Shown: piece after piece, positions 27,098 to 35,913 of the stretch | How positions within the stretch are numbered: the stretch's first letter is position 1 | How the letters are laid out: each line of letters starts with the position of its first letter | DNA from: Nemorincola caseinilytica | GTDB lineage: Bacteria > Bacteroidota > Bacteroidia > Chitinophagales > Chitinophagaceae | DNA: 64,000 nt | NCBI RefSeq assembly: GCF_039540515.1 | Contig: NZ_BAABFA010000014.1 | Coordinates: 77,267 to 141,266 of the forward strand | Direction of reading: 5' to 3' | Program-made: the position numbers and the translations under genes | Notes under the pieces: model-generated | What the model was told of the DNA's origin: nothing | Seen by the model: the letters and a program-made list of their open reading frames with translations, nothing else | Database searches by the model: none

Positions 27098-28410
27098 GAC
27101 TATTCGAATGGCACGACAGTCCCTTTGATGTATCGAAGGAAAGGAGGGAGGAATTTGTCCGATACCTTGCAGGGGCTTGGCAAAACCGGAACCGTTATGT
27201 CGCGCATTCGGATGAGGTGACTGATGAGGAAAGGCAGGAAGAACAGATACAGAAACAACGCTTCTTCGATTTTACTGTAGATGGCAGGATTTCAGCGCGT
27301 AATTATGTGGGGGTCGTCCAGCATGGTGATATCAGGATTGAAGTCTATCCCAAGATATTCGCCGATGATGTCGGCGGCAATCCCGGCAAATGGCAACTCA
27401 ACCTTCTCTACTGGCTTATGTATTGCCGCAAAATCAAATTCCCATTTGCATTTGCAGATGTCTCGAAGTTGCAATTCGATGATTATCTTGAATTGCTGAT
27501 TTGTATTTTTGCCAATTATGCAGAGGAGGTTTTATCGCGACAACCCTTTCAAGCTTATCAGAGCATTGAAGAAGAGACGGTGTTTCTCAAAGGCCATTTG
27601 TCGTTCGACAATTATATCAAGCATAATCTGTCAACCGGCAAATGGCAAAAATTCTATTGCGATCACCAACCGTTAATATACGACAATCTGTTCAACCGCA
27701 TTGTCAAATATGTTTCTCGGCGACTTCTAGCCATTAGTCAAAATTCCTTAAACAGAGAAAAACTGAATGAAGTACTGTTTTTGCTTGACGATGTTTCCGA
27801 CATACGTTGTTCGGCAAGTGACTGCGATAAAATTCGACTTAATCCGCTCTACGATGAGCACCGACAAATACTTGATTTATGCAGGATGTATCTTTCCAAT
27901 CAAGTCATTGATATGGAATCTGAGAACAGCCGGAATTTCTGTTTCCTCGTACCGATGGAGTACATCTTCGAGGATTTTATTTTTGGGTTCATTGTAGACA
28001 AATGGCCGACATTAAGCGTGCAAAGCCAAAGCATTGACTTTCTTGCGTTAAACCAAGGACAGAAGGTATTCCAGATTAGGAACGACATTTACATCAACAA
28101 GCAACTTATTATTGACACAAAATATAAAATCAGATATACTGACGGCACCCTAAAAAATGGGGTAAGCCAAAATGACCTATATCAGATGGTTAGCTACGCA
28201 TTGAGACGCAATTGTAAAGATGTGCTCCTACTCTATCCGCATGTTTCGACTGCCTTAAATTCTCCAACTGATTTCAAGATACCTTCCGCCATGTTGTCAG
28301 ACGATATTGGAATCGGTGTGCGGAGTATCAACATAACCTTTAAGGATATTTCCAAAGCAGACGGTCAAATTATCAATCGAATTCAATCTCTCCATCCCAT
28401 TTTCCAATAG
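27094..28410 (+). CDS. mcrC: McrC-type endonuclease subunit (type IV restriction)
   Basis: The 438-residue partner of McrB supplies DNA cleavage. The N-terminal half matches McrC (HGDIRIEVYPKIFADD, FLKGHLSFDNYIKHN), and the C-terminal half has the PD-(D/E)xK nuclease core, with LIIDTKYKIRY as the (D)xK strand and NDLYQMVSYALRR following it, as in 5-methylcytosine-specific restriction enzymes. It starts four bases before the mcrB stop, so the two are translationally coupled. The motifs and frame look intact. Confidence 0.9.
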   Translation: MRLFEWHDSPFDVSKERREEFVRYLAGAWQNRNRYVAHSDEVTDEERQEEQIQKQRFFDFTVDGRISARNYVGVVQHGDIRIEVYPKIFADDVGGNPGKWQLNLLYWLMYCRKIKFPFAFADVSKLQFDDYLELLICIFANYAEEVLSRQPFQAYQSIEEETVFLKGHLSFDNYIKHNLSTGKWQKFYCDHQPLIYDNLFNRIVKYVSRRLLAISQNSLNREKLNEVLFLLDDVSDIRCSASDCDKIRLNPLYDEHRQILDLCRMYLSNQVIDMESENSRNFCFLVPMEYIFEDFIFGFIVDKWPTLSVQSQSIDFLALNQGQKVFQIRNDIYINKQLIIDTKYKIRYTDGTLKNGVSQNDLYQMVSYALRRNCKDVLLLYPHVSTALNSPTDFKIPSAMLSDDIGIGVRSINITFKDISKADGQIINRIQSLHPIFQ

Positions 28411-28443
28411 ATGTCATTACTGCTACATTTTTAATTAGTGCTG

Positions 28444-29517
28444 TTACTGGTCGCGATTTATCCTGAATAATATCGGGTCGGACTTATCAGCCATTCTACG
28501 CACCCAACTTAACCACTCTAATCGCTCTTCAGATAAAGTATTTAATCTGCGGTAGCTTTCTTCAATTACGTCAAGGTAATTTCGCAAAACAGTCATATTA
28601 TGCCATTGTTGCGCCTCTTGAGCAACCGCTTTAAAGTCGGCTAATTCTTTTTCTTTTTTTTGTTCAATTTCTCTTAGTACTTGCTCTTTTTCCTCACGCT
28701 CCTTCCGCATCTTGCGATGGAATTCCATTTCCTGACGTCGCCGTTCTGCTTCAATTTCTATACAAGCAATAATAGTGGAAATTTGATTTTCAATTGGAAC
28801 TTTTTTGTTATCCCATTCTTTTTGAAAAAGCAGTCGGTGAGCTTTGAAATATAATATTCCCGACGCTTTTAATTCTGTGCTTCTCCATTTATCTCCCGTC
28901 GGAATCCGCTTCGCACGTTCACGAAAGCATATCCTAAACTCTTCGCCGTTTACAACTACGAGCGTCTCTCCGTATTTAATAAAAACGTCGTGTCCCCTTG
29001 CTTGAAAGGCTTTCATTATTGTATCCACAAATCTCAGCGCTTGGCTGACAAATTCTGGTGATACGGTTATCGCAAGTTCGTCTCTGCCTGTGGAGACCAT
29101 TCCCGTATAGTAGTCTTTGTGTGGCTTGTTGGTTAAGCTCTCTTTAGCTTGTATTATGAGCTTGTCTGGAGAATTTAGTTTCCCTGGTACTGTAAGCGAT
29201 AAACGACTGTCATTTTCTATTTCACGCTTTAGAATTTCTAGTTCACTAAGAACTTCGTTATTATCATTTGTCGCATCTCTTTCTAACAATGTTACATTTT
29301 GTTGACCGGAAGATTTCTCATCAAGCGGTGTAATAGTGACCGGTTTACCCCACTTTATTTTCTCCCAATGACCAGCTTTCGGAAACGGTATGCTCATATT
29401 GTTGCATATATTTCTCAAACCGGCATCCGACACGTTGTACTTTCGAGCGAGAGTTTTCATCGGCTCTTTCCATACCAAGTCGTAAAGATCTTTTCTCGAG
29501 ATTGTTACTTGCTTCAT
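28444..29517 (-). CDS. Coiled-coil protein with N-terminal HTH-like motif, function unknown
   Basis: The 357-residue protein begins VTISRKDLYDLVWKEPMKT and continues LARKYNVSDAGLRNICNNMS and IPFPKAGHWEKIKWG. This N-terminal block looks like a helix-turn-helix followed by a short conserved Gly-His/Tyr-Trp loop and recurs in unassigned proteins of mobile elements. A beta-rich middle follows, then a highly charged coiled coil (about residues 255-310, RRRQEMEFHRKMRKEREEKE) and a C-terminal helical tail. No enzymatic motif is seen. It converges with mcrC and lies downstream of the YhcG-type nuclease on the same strand with 246 bases between. A defence-related role is an inference from context. Confidence 0.5.
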   Translation of the reverse strand: MKQVTISRKDLYDLVWKEPMKTLARKYNVSDAGLRNICNNMSIPFPKAGHWEKIKWGKPVTITPLDEKSSGQQNVTLLERDATNDNNEVLSELEILKREIENDSRLSLTVPGKLNSPDKLIIQAKESLTNKPHKDYYTGMVSTGRDELAITVSPEFVSQALRFVDTIMKAFQARGHDVFIKYGETLVVVNGEEFRICFRERAKRIPTGDKWRSTELKASGILYFKAHRLLFQKEWDNKKVPIENQISTIIACIEIEAERRRQEMEFHRKMRKEREEKEQVLREIEQKKEKELADFKAVAQEAQQWHNMTVLRNYLDVIEESYRRLNTLSEERLEWLSWVRRMADKSDPILFRINRDQ

Positions 29518-29763
29518 TTTAAGTAGTTAGCCATTTGTTGTATATCGCTAAAACTACTAATTGGATGGAAATAGTTCGGCAAAGTCTTACCAATCGCATA
29601 TTGAATCTACTTCTAGTCGTCAAAATAACTCAGAGTATAAATTCAGGACTCCGCATTCGGTAAGGGTTCTTACAATGGATTATCAAAATCCCACTTTATT
29701 TTCTAGGTCTAATTTTGAATCTCAATTAGGCTTTGAGGCATACTCCGTTTTAATAGACACCAA

Positions 29764-31380
29764 TTACAAGTCCGACATTCTTTCTAAATTCCTTTCAATG
29801 TTGTCGATGACAAATTCAGATATTGTATCGGTGATCTGATTGATGTCTTCTTTACTTAACTGCTCGTTGTATAATTTTTTTATAAATGGTTGTTGGTTGT
29901 TGTAATTAATAAGGGTGAAACCATACCAGTAAGTGTCAATCCTAAAATTTAGCTGAAATCCGGAACTAAATGCTTCAGTACCTGCTTTTTTAAATCCATT
30001 CAAATGGTAAGAAAAGTAGAAGTCGTAATTGCTTTTTAGAAATTCTTCATTTTTCCATTCTTCTGCCATTTGGTCGAATGTTTCCATCTGCTTGTTTTTA
30101 CCCTGCCAGTTATAGGACCGAGAAACAAACATATCAGTAAATTGATCCATTCGGTCAATAATCGACTGGTACATTGGAATAATGCTACTATCAATTATCT
30201 CAAAAAGAATGGGGGTAGTAGCAGTTTGCATTATTTCTTTGCCCGAAATCTGAGAGATTTTGTTTTTTAGTGCTTCAAGACGTTTTTCGGCAGGACTTTT
30301 TAACTCATCGTATCCTTTCTCTATTTCAATCTCCAGCTCTTCAATTGAAGGTAGTTCTCCCTTAATATTCTCCGGCAGGCTCTCGCTAAGGTTATATTCT
30401 GCAATGCCTATCGGTTTGCTACTGTCCCTAAGAGCATATTCAGCGACTAATCCGTCTTTTGTTTTACATAATATCAACCCGATGCTAGGGTCATCCGTGG
30501 CGGACTTCAATTGTTCATCTGCTATAGTAAGATAATACTCCATCTTACCTTTATATTCCGGCTTGAACTCATCTATTTTCAACTCGATAACGATGTATCT
30601 CTTCAGGCGGGTGTGGTAAAATAGCAAGTCATAGAAATACTCTTTATCTCCTACCATTACACGATATTGCCGACCCATAAATGCAAACCATTGTCCCAGC
30701 TCAATTAGGAACTTCGTCAGCTGATTAGTAAGTGCATCTTCTAGGTCTCGCTCTTTAGCCTGCTGCCCGAGATAGATAAAGTCAAATTTGTATGGATCTT
30801 TAAAAAGCTGCTGAACCAGCTCAGACTGATTAGGCGCTATCGTATGCTTGAAATTGCTGGTAATCTGTCCTTGCCTCTTGTACAGGCCACTTTCAATCTG
30901 ATGCACCATAACATCTCGACTCCATCCGTTTTTAGCCGTTTGATCGATATAAAACTGCCGTTCCTTTAGGTCTTTTACCTTGTCTAAAAGGGTGACGTGG
31001 TGATACCATGTTAATTTTGCAAGTCCGGCCTGCAAAATTAAAATATTATTCATGTGTTCATTGATCTCAGATTTTGCAGGTGGTGCTTGCAAAATTGGAA
31101 AATCAGGATACGCAAGTGCGAAATCGCGCATATATCGAATATTTCGTGGTGAAAACCCTTTCATTTCAGGAAATTCAGCTTTCAGGTCTTTCGCAAGCGT
31201 TTCTACGATTTTTTTACCCCATCCTTCTTCCTGCTCTTGTTTAGCAATAGTATCACCAATTTCCCAATAAATATTTAGCATCTGGGCGTTTACGGTGATA
31301 ACAGCTTGTATCCGCGCCTGCCTGATTTTATGTTTCAGTAGCTCGATAATCTCAGAATATTTTGAAAATCCCGGCTTCAT
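29764..31380 (-). CDS. YhcG/DUF1016-family PD-(D/E)xK nuclease with C-terminal extension
   Basis: Residues 1 to about 350 match the YhcG (DUF1016) family: an N-terminal helical domain (IYWEIGDTIAKQEQEEGWG, GFSPRNIRYMRDFALAYPDF, WYHHVTLLDKV) and a C-terminal PD-(D/E)xK nuclease (DLEDALTNQLTKFLIELG, FYDLLFYHTRLKRYIVIELK, GKMEYYLTI). The nuclease motif residues D-x(n)-ExK are present (LLFYH ... IELK). From about residue 365 there is a further 170-residue region (MYQSIIDRMDQFTDMFVSRS ... YWYGFTLINYNNQQPF) that the usual 350-residue YhcG lacks and that I cannot assign. The family is common in defence islands; the target is not established here. Confidence 0.8.
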   Translation of the reverse strand: MKPGFSKYSEIIELLKHKIRQARIQAVITVNAQMLNIYWEIGDTIAKQEQEEGWGKKIVETLAKDLKAEFPEMKGFSPRNIRYMRDFALAYPDFPILQAPPAKSEINEHMNNILILQAGLAKLTWYHHVTLLDKVKDLKERQFYIDQTAKNGWSRDVMVHQIESGLYKRQGQITSNFKHTIAPNQSELVQQLFKDPYKFDFIYLGQQAKERDLEDALTNQLTKFLIELGQWFAFMGRQYRVMVGDKEYFYDLLFYHTRLKRYIVIELKIDEFKPEYKGKMEYYLTIADEQLKSATDDPSIGLILCKTKDGLVAEYALRDSSKPIGIAEYNLSESLPENIKGELPSIEELEIEIEKGYDELKSPAEKRLEALKNKISQISGKEIMQTATTPILFEIIDSSIIPMYQSIIDRMDQFTDMFVSRSYNWQGKNKQMETFDQMAEEWKNEEFLKSNYDFYFSYHLNGFKKAGTEAFSSGFQLNFRIDTYWYGFTLINYNNQQPFIKKLYNEQLSKEDINQITDTISEFVIDNIERNLERMSDL

Positions 31381-31491
31381 ATTTTAATCATTTTTTACGT
31401 TTTTCTTTCTAAAATCCTAGTACGTCTACCAATTACATAATCTGCAATTTAGAGTTTATACTCTACAGGCACTTCATAAATTTGATTAAGC

Positions 31492-31504
31492 CTTCAAAGA
31501 TTTG
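31492..31504 (+). repeat. Direct repeat bracketing the 31.5-37.9 kb module, left copy
   Basis: CTTCAAAGATTTG is identical to 37896-37908. Similarity continues for about 35 bases with mismatches (TTnnAnAnTTCnCTG), and each copy is followed by a hairpin and a T-run. The repeats are direct and 6.4 kb apart. Confidence 0.55.
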
Positions 31505-31536
31505 TTTCAATATTCACTGGTCAACGTTTACAATGC

Positions 31537-31563
31537 GCGTGTAGAGAAATGCACGCCTTTTTT
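31537..31563 (+). terminator. Orphan terminator-like hairpin
   Basis: GCGTGTA at 31537-31543 pairs with TGCACGC at 31550-31556 (one G-T pair) with a 6-base loop, followed by CTTTTTTTA. Its T-run points rightward, but the gene on its left (the YhcG-type gene) is on the other strand, so it has no obvious gene to terminate. Confidence 0.5.
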
Positions 31564-31600
31564 AAAGGTACTTATAATACACTAAATATTATTTTAGATG

Positions 31601-31608
31601 TATATTTG
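31601..31608 (+). promoter_or_regulatory. Candidate -7 box of the cyclase-fold gene
   Basis: TATATTTG exactly matches TAnnTTTG and ends 19 bases before the ATG at 31628. No TTTG is found 19-21 bases upstream. Confidence 0.5.
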
Positions 31609-31627
31609 AAGCCGATCAATTAAACAT

Positions 31628-32479
31628 ATGACTGTAAACAAAATTGAGGACAACAACGCACAAGAATATAAAACGAAAGAATCATTTGTCGCATTTGTAG
31701 ACATTCTTGGTTTCTCACAGATGATAGTGGAGGATGGTGGTAAGGGAGAAACACTTAAAGTAGTCAAGGATGCGATTGCAAGCGCAACCAAGCTTCTGGA
31801 AGAAAGAAAGGCTATTCATAATCATCCCTATGCTTTTTGGTATAAGGAATTTCAGGTGAAAAGTTTTTCAGATTGCTTTTGTTTTTCCATCCCATTGGAA
31901 TTTGATAATGGTGAAAAGGATTATAAGCAAAACTTTGTAGCCTTCTATGTTTGGATTCAAGCCTTTTGCAACACGCTTTTAAAGGCCGGCTTTTTGTGTC
32001 GGGGAGGAATAACTCAAGGCTGGCACTATTCCGACGATAAAATTATCTTCTCCAAAGCTTTAGTGGATGCCTATTTACTTGAATCAAAAAAGGCAAATCA
32101 TCCGCTTATTCTAATACATCAAGACTTAATTGATAATCTAGTACAAAAAGGCTTCGGCGAACAACATTATTATCAATACATGTTTGTTCACGACACTACA
32201 GGAAGAAGCTTTTTACACCCGTTCAATTATTCGATTGTTGATGAATTATTTTTTGGGTTTGTAGAACAGGTAAACGGAAAACTTATTGAGGAAAGGTCTG
32301 AACTTATCGAAGTGTTTTTATCAATCATTGAAAGAAATATCGAGAAGTTAATAGGAAGAAGCGAAGTTGACAAATGGCAGTGGTTGAAAGAATTTTCGCA
32401 TTACACTTTATCGGGACAGTATTATGATAGATTTAGTCCCGGATTATTTAGGAGTAGAAAGGGTAAAGAATATAAATAA
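31628..32479 (+). CDS. Nucleotidyl-cyclase-fold protein (class III-like), defence context
   Basis: The 283-residue protein shows the class III adenylyl/guanylyl cyclase pattern. FVAFVDILGFSQMI has the first metal Asp (D25), KSFSDCFCFSIP corresponds to the GD hairpin with the second metal Asp (D82), and CRGGITQG (residues 124-131) corresponds to the RxGIxxG strand. In the later helix where active cyclases have Asn-x-x-x-Arg, this protein reads ALVDAYLLES, so the transition-state residues are changed and activity is uncertain. It has no membrane segment or fused sensor. It is the first gene of the 31.6-37.8 kb module. Pycsar cyclases share the fold, but no known Pycsar effector (TIR or membrane) is adjacent. 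The fold call is by motif only. Confidence 0.55.
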   Translation: MTVNKIEDNNAQEYKTKESFVAFVDILGFSQMIVEDGGKGETLKVVKDAIASATKLLEERKAIHNHPYAFWYKEFQVKSFSDCFCFSIPLEFDNGEKDYKQNFVAFYVWIQAFCNTLLKAGFLCRGGITQGWHYSDDKIIFSKALVDAYLLESKKANHPLILIHQDLIDNLVQKGFGEQHYYQYMFVHDTTGRSFLHPFNYSIVDELFFGFVEQVNGKLIEERSELIEVFLSIIERNIEKLIGRSEVDKWQWLKEFSHYTLSGQYYDRFSPGLFRSRKGKEYK

Positions 32480-32644
32480 GGCTTCGAGAACTGAATGATC
32501 GCACCTCTAGGATATTTCATTTCACTGCAATCTTTAAACAACTGAAATCTATTAAAAAGTTTATAAGACAGCAAAACTAGGGATTGCAAGGCATCCGGAA
32601 AAAAACAATAACAGATTACCATATTTCAATTTGATCGAAATTCT

Positions 32645-33970
32645 ATGACCCAAGGTTATATTTTAAAATTGCAACCTTCACGAAGAAGTACTTTTCTACA
32701 TTATGCCGAAAGCTCGCACTGGTTTTCCGAGCCAGTGCCGGATTTCAAAGGAAGTAGATCAGCTCCTATTGTCGTGTTCATCGAAGGCGAAGAAAACAAG
32801 ATTACTCATATGGCATTCGGAACAGGCGGCATTCGTGCAGGTACAGATTTGCGTAAGCTGAAATTAAGTGACATTCGCACAATCAATCGCCAAATTGCCT
32901 TTCAAGAATTACTTTCCCGAGCATCATCCCGTGTCCATAAGCATATTGCATATGTTATCGAACATGGAGGCATATTGCCGCCAAAGAGTTTTACAAGCTT
33001 GTATGATCTGATAGTCGCAATCGACCCAAACGTAGATGGAATGCTACGCCGATTTAGTCCACGAAGATCTGAGACTATTCAGAATTTGGGAGAGGATAAG
33101 CTAGCAGCGCTTGCGTCACAAAAAGAGGCCGTAAATACAGCACTTCAACTGGCAGGTATTGACAGAAAACCGTTACTTGAATGGACACCTGAAACATCAA
33201 ATACTCCGAAGTCTTTCCTTGAAGGATTACCATCGGCATATCTGCGCGAAGATCAAGTTATTGCGAACGACTTACAGTCCTTTCCGGGATTGGAATTCGT
33301 GCGACCACTTCTTACTGGTGGCGCTACGTTTGAAGATGAAAGAATTAAGCTCGATGTGCTACTTGCCAACCGATTGGAGCTTGAGAAACAGACTGGCGCT
33401 GATCTAATTTATTACAACGGAACATATAATTCTTTCGTTCTAGTACAATATAAAATGATGGAGAAGGATACCAGTGAAGAAGATTTTATATACCGACTTC
33501 CTAACACGCAACTTACAGAAGAGATCGCTAGAATGGATAAAATGCTTGAACACATAAAGAAAAAAGGGGGTGCGCAAAATCGGCATGAATATAGACTTTC
33601 CGGTAACCCGTTTTTTATAAAATTGTGTCCAAGAATTACCATGGAACCTGACAGTATCGGACTATCGCCAGGAATGTATTTTACCCTTGACCATTGGAGG
33701 TTTCTTGAAAGGGACGAAGATTTAGTCGGACCAAAGGGAGGGAGAAGAGTGGGCTACTTTAATGTTGGTAGAAAGATAAATAATACAGACTTTGCTTTTT
33801 TGGTAAAAAATGCTTGGGTAGGTTCAACTCCAAGTGAAAGCGCGCTAATTGAAGAGTTGGTTAAAGAAATAATGAGCACTGGTAAATCGCTTATTCTTGC
33901 AGTCAAGACAGACAAGGAAGAAAACGAAAGGTCTATTATGGATGAAATTAACGATTCGGAACCTTTTTAA
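32645..33970 (+). CDS. Putative PD-(D/Q)xK nuclease-like protein, family not recognised
   Basis: The 441-residue protein has an N-terminal region with no familiar motif (GYILKLQPSRRSTFLHYAES, AFGTGGIRAGTDLRKLKLSD), a middle that may be DNA-binding (SRASSRVHKHIAYVIEHGG), and a segment TGADLIYYNGTYNSFVLVQYK in which D253 and Q268-x-K270 are spaced like the catalytic strands of a Mrr-type restriction nuclease. A Glu-rich helix (FEDERIKLDVLLANRLELE) precedes it as expected. It lies 165 bases after the cyclase-fold gene and 40 bases before the OLD gene on the same strand. Nuclease activity is an inference; I cannot place it in a named family. Confidence 0.5.
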   Translation: MTQGYILKLQPSRRSTFLHYAESSHWFSEPVPDFKGSRSAPIVVFIEGEENKITHMAFGTGGIRAGTDLRKLKLSDIRTINRQIAFQELLSRASSRVHKHIAYVIEHGGILPPKSFTSLYDLIVAIDPNVDGMLRRFSPRRSETIQNLGEDKLAALASQKEAVNTALQLAGIDRKPLLEWTPETSNTPKSFLEGLPSAYLREDQVIANDLQSFPGLEFVRPLLTGGATFEDERIKLDVLLANRLELEKQTGADLIYYNGTYNSFVLVQYKMMEKDTSEEDFIYRLPNTQLTEEIARMDKMLEHIKKKGGAQNRHEYRLSGNPFFIKLCPRITMEPDSIGLSPGMYFTLDHWRFLERDEDLVGPKGGRRVGYFNVGRKINNTDFAFLVKNAWVGSTPSESALIEELVKEIMSTGKSLILAVKTDKEENERSIMDEINDSEPF

Positions 33971-34010
33971 CGGCAAGCGTTTTTATTTAAGGTCTTAAAA
34001 TAAACGAGCT

Positions 34011-35913
34011 ATGTACTTAAAGCAATTACGACTGTGGAACTTCAGAAAATTTGGATGTGATTTACCGCTGGACGCTGGGAATCCCAATATTACTGTCAAC
34101 TTTGTCAAAGGCATCAATTTACTCGTTGGACAGAACGACTCTGGTAAATCTGCAATTGTTGACGCGATAAAGTTAGTAACCTATACACATAGCGGAGAAT
34201 GGATTAAGCTGGAGCACGAAGATTTCTATTCAAACCAAAATAAACTAAAAATAGAACTTCTGTTTGATGAATTAAATGATGAAGAAGGTAAAAACTTTAT
34301 CGAATGGTTAAGTTGGATTGGAGAGGGAGAAGCCTTGCGGCCACATCTTTGTCTTTTTTTAGAAGCAGAACGTGTCGGTGATCGTATTTTACCATTTGAC
34401 ATTAAAGCAGGGACAGATAGGGATGGGCGCACACTAAGCGCGGAGGCAAAAGCCTATTTGAAGGTTACCTACCTACGCCCGTTAAGAGACGCAAAATCTG
34501 AACTGACCCCGAAACGCAACTCTCGTCTTTCGCAGATTCTGCTGTCTCATGAAGCATTCGAACCAGGACTAAGAGAGCATGAGTTTGTTTCATCTGTTAA
34601 AGGGTTAAACAAGGGGATAAAGAACTATTTCGAAGGTCTCAATCCTGACGACACGCAACATCTTGACCAGAGAGGATTGCAATTGAAAAGCAGGATTGAC
34701 CACTACTTAGAAAAGTTCGCAAACAAAAAGTCTAAATTTTCGATGAACGACAGCTCTTTAAGAGCTATTCTTGAATCTTTATGCCTCCTCTTTCACGACG
34801 GTATTAACTTGGGATTGGGAAGTCATAATATCCTTGTGATCGCCTCGGAGCTGTTACACTTACAAAAAAACTGATTGGACAGGTATACGCCTAGGTCTTT
34901 TTGAGGAGATTGAGGCTCATCTTCATCCTCAAACTCAGCTACAAGTAATGGAAACACTAGACAAAGAAGCGGAGGAGGCCGGCATACAGCTTATCTTTAC
35001 TACACATAGTCCAAATATTGCGTCAAAGGTGCGGCTGCGAAGTTTGATTGTATGTCAAGACTCAAATGCTTTTTCTTTGGGAGAGGGAAATACTAAGCTT
35101 AGAAACACAGACTATTTTTTTCTCGAAAGATTCCTTGATGTCACAAAGGCCAATCTTTTCTTTGCTTCTGGGATAATATTAGTTGAGGGTTGGGCCGAAG
35201 AACAAATTATTCCCGCATTGGCAAGAAAAATAGGGATTGACCTAACAAAAGCAGGAGTGTCTGTGGTTACAGTTGGGAGCACAGCTTTTCTACGTTATAG
35301 CAAAATTCTTTTGCGAAATCATGAGCCATACCTGAATACACGCGTATCCGTAATAAATGATGTGGATGTAAAACCATTTGAAGCCTCACCAACCCGGAAA
35401 GAGCGACTGCCCGAAGGTGGATTTCGAGTAATACAGTTAACCGCCGAAGAAATCGAAAGAAAACGAATAGAAGAAGTTCAAACAAAAACCGAAAAATTTA
35501 CTGAACAGAATATAAGAGGGTTTATTTCCCCGTACTGGACCCTTGAATATTGTATTGCCCGATCTGCGAAACTGCGAAAACTATTTTATAAAGCTGTTTT
35601 AATGGCATTAAGAGAAGAAAAGGAAGACGATGGCGTAGCTGATCTAGACGGATATACTGGTGCAATTGATAGAATTGATGAACATTTTAATAATTGGGAA
35701 GAGTCGGAGTTAGATATTGCTTATGCAATCATGAACCATATTTTAACTGGCGAGAATAACATCGAGGTAGCTGAAAAAAAGATTTCAAAGGCAGTTATTG
35801 CTCAGAACTTTGCTAAATGCCTGAATGAAGATAATTTGATTCAGGAACTTGATACCGAAGGTTCGATTAAATATCTATTAGACGCAATACGCTATGCAGC
35901 CAATATCGGATGA
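34011..35913 (+). pseudogene. OLD-family ATPase-nuclease (GajA-like), one frameshift
   Basis: Two frames together encode about 634 residues. The first (34011-34874) has the ABC-type Walker A GINLLVGQNDSGKSAIVDAI and the usual OLD insert (VTYLRPLRDAKSELTPKRNS). The second has the Walker B/D-loop remnant LFEEIEAHLHPQTQLQVMET, FTTHSPNIAS, and a Toprim domain with ILVEGWAEEQIIPAL and VINDVDVKPF. An A-run of seven at 34864-34870 shifts the frame to an early stop; with six As the text reads HLQKTDWTGIRLGLFEEIEA, as the family needs. Toprim and ATPase residues are intact. The UvrD-like helicase gene overlaps its 3' end, the class 2 OLD/Gabija arrangement. It is inactive unless the indel is a sequencing error or is corrected by slippage. 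Confidence 0.8.

Noticed and set aside
29561..29839. Plus-strand frame of 92 codons between the two minus-strand genes
   Set aside because: It overlaps the 3' end of the YhcG-type gene, starts without a promoter match and has no recognisable pattern.
31628..32479. Assignment as a Pycsar cyclase
   Set aside because: The fold motifs fit, but the Asn/Arg transition-state residues are changed and no Pycsar effector is adjacent, so only the fold is claimed.
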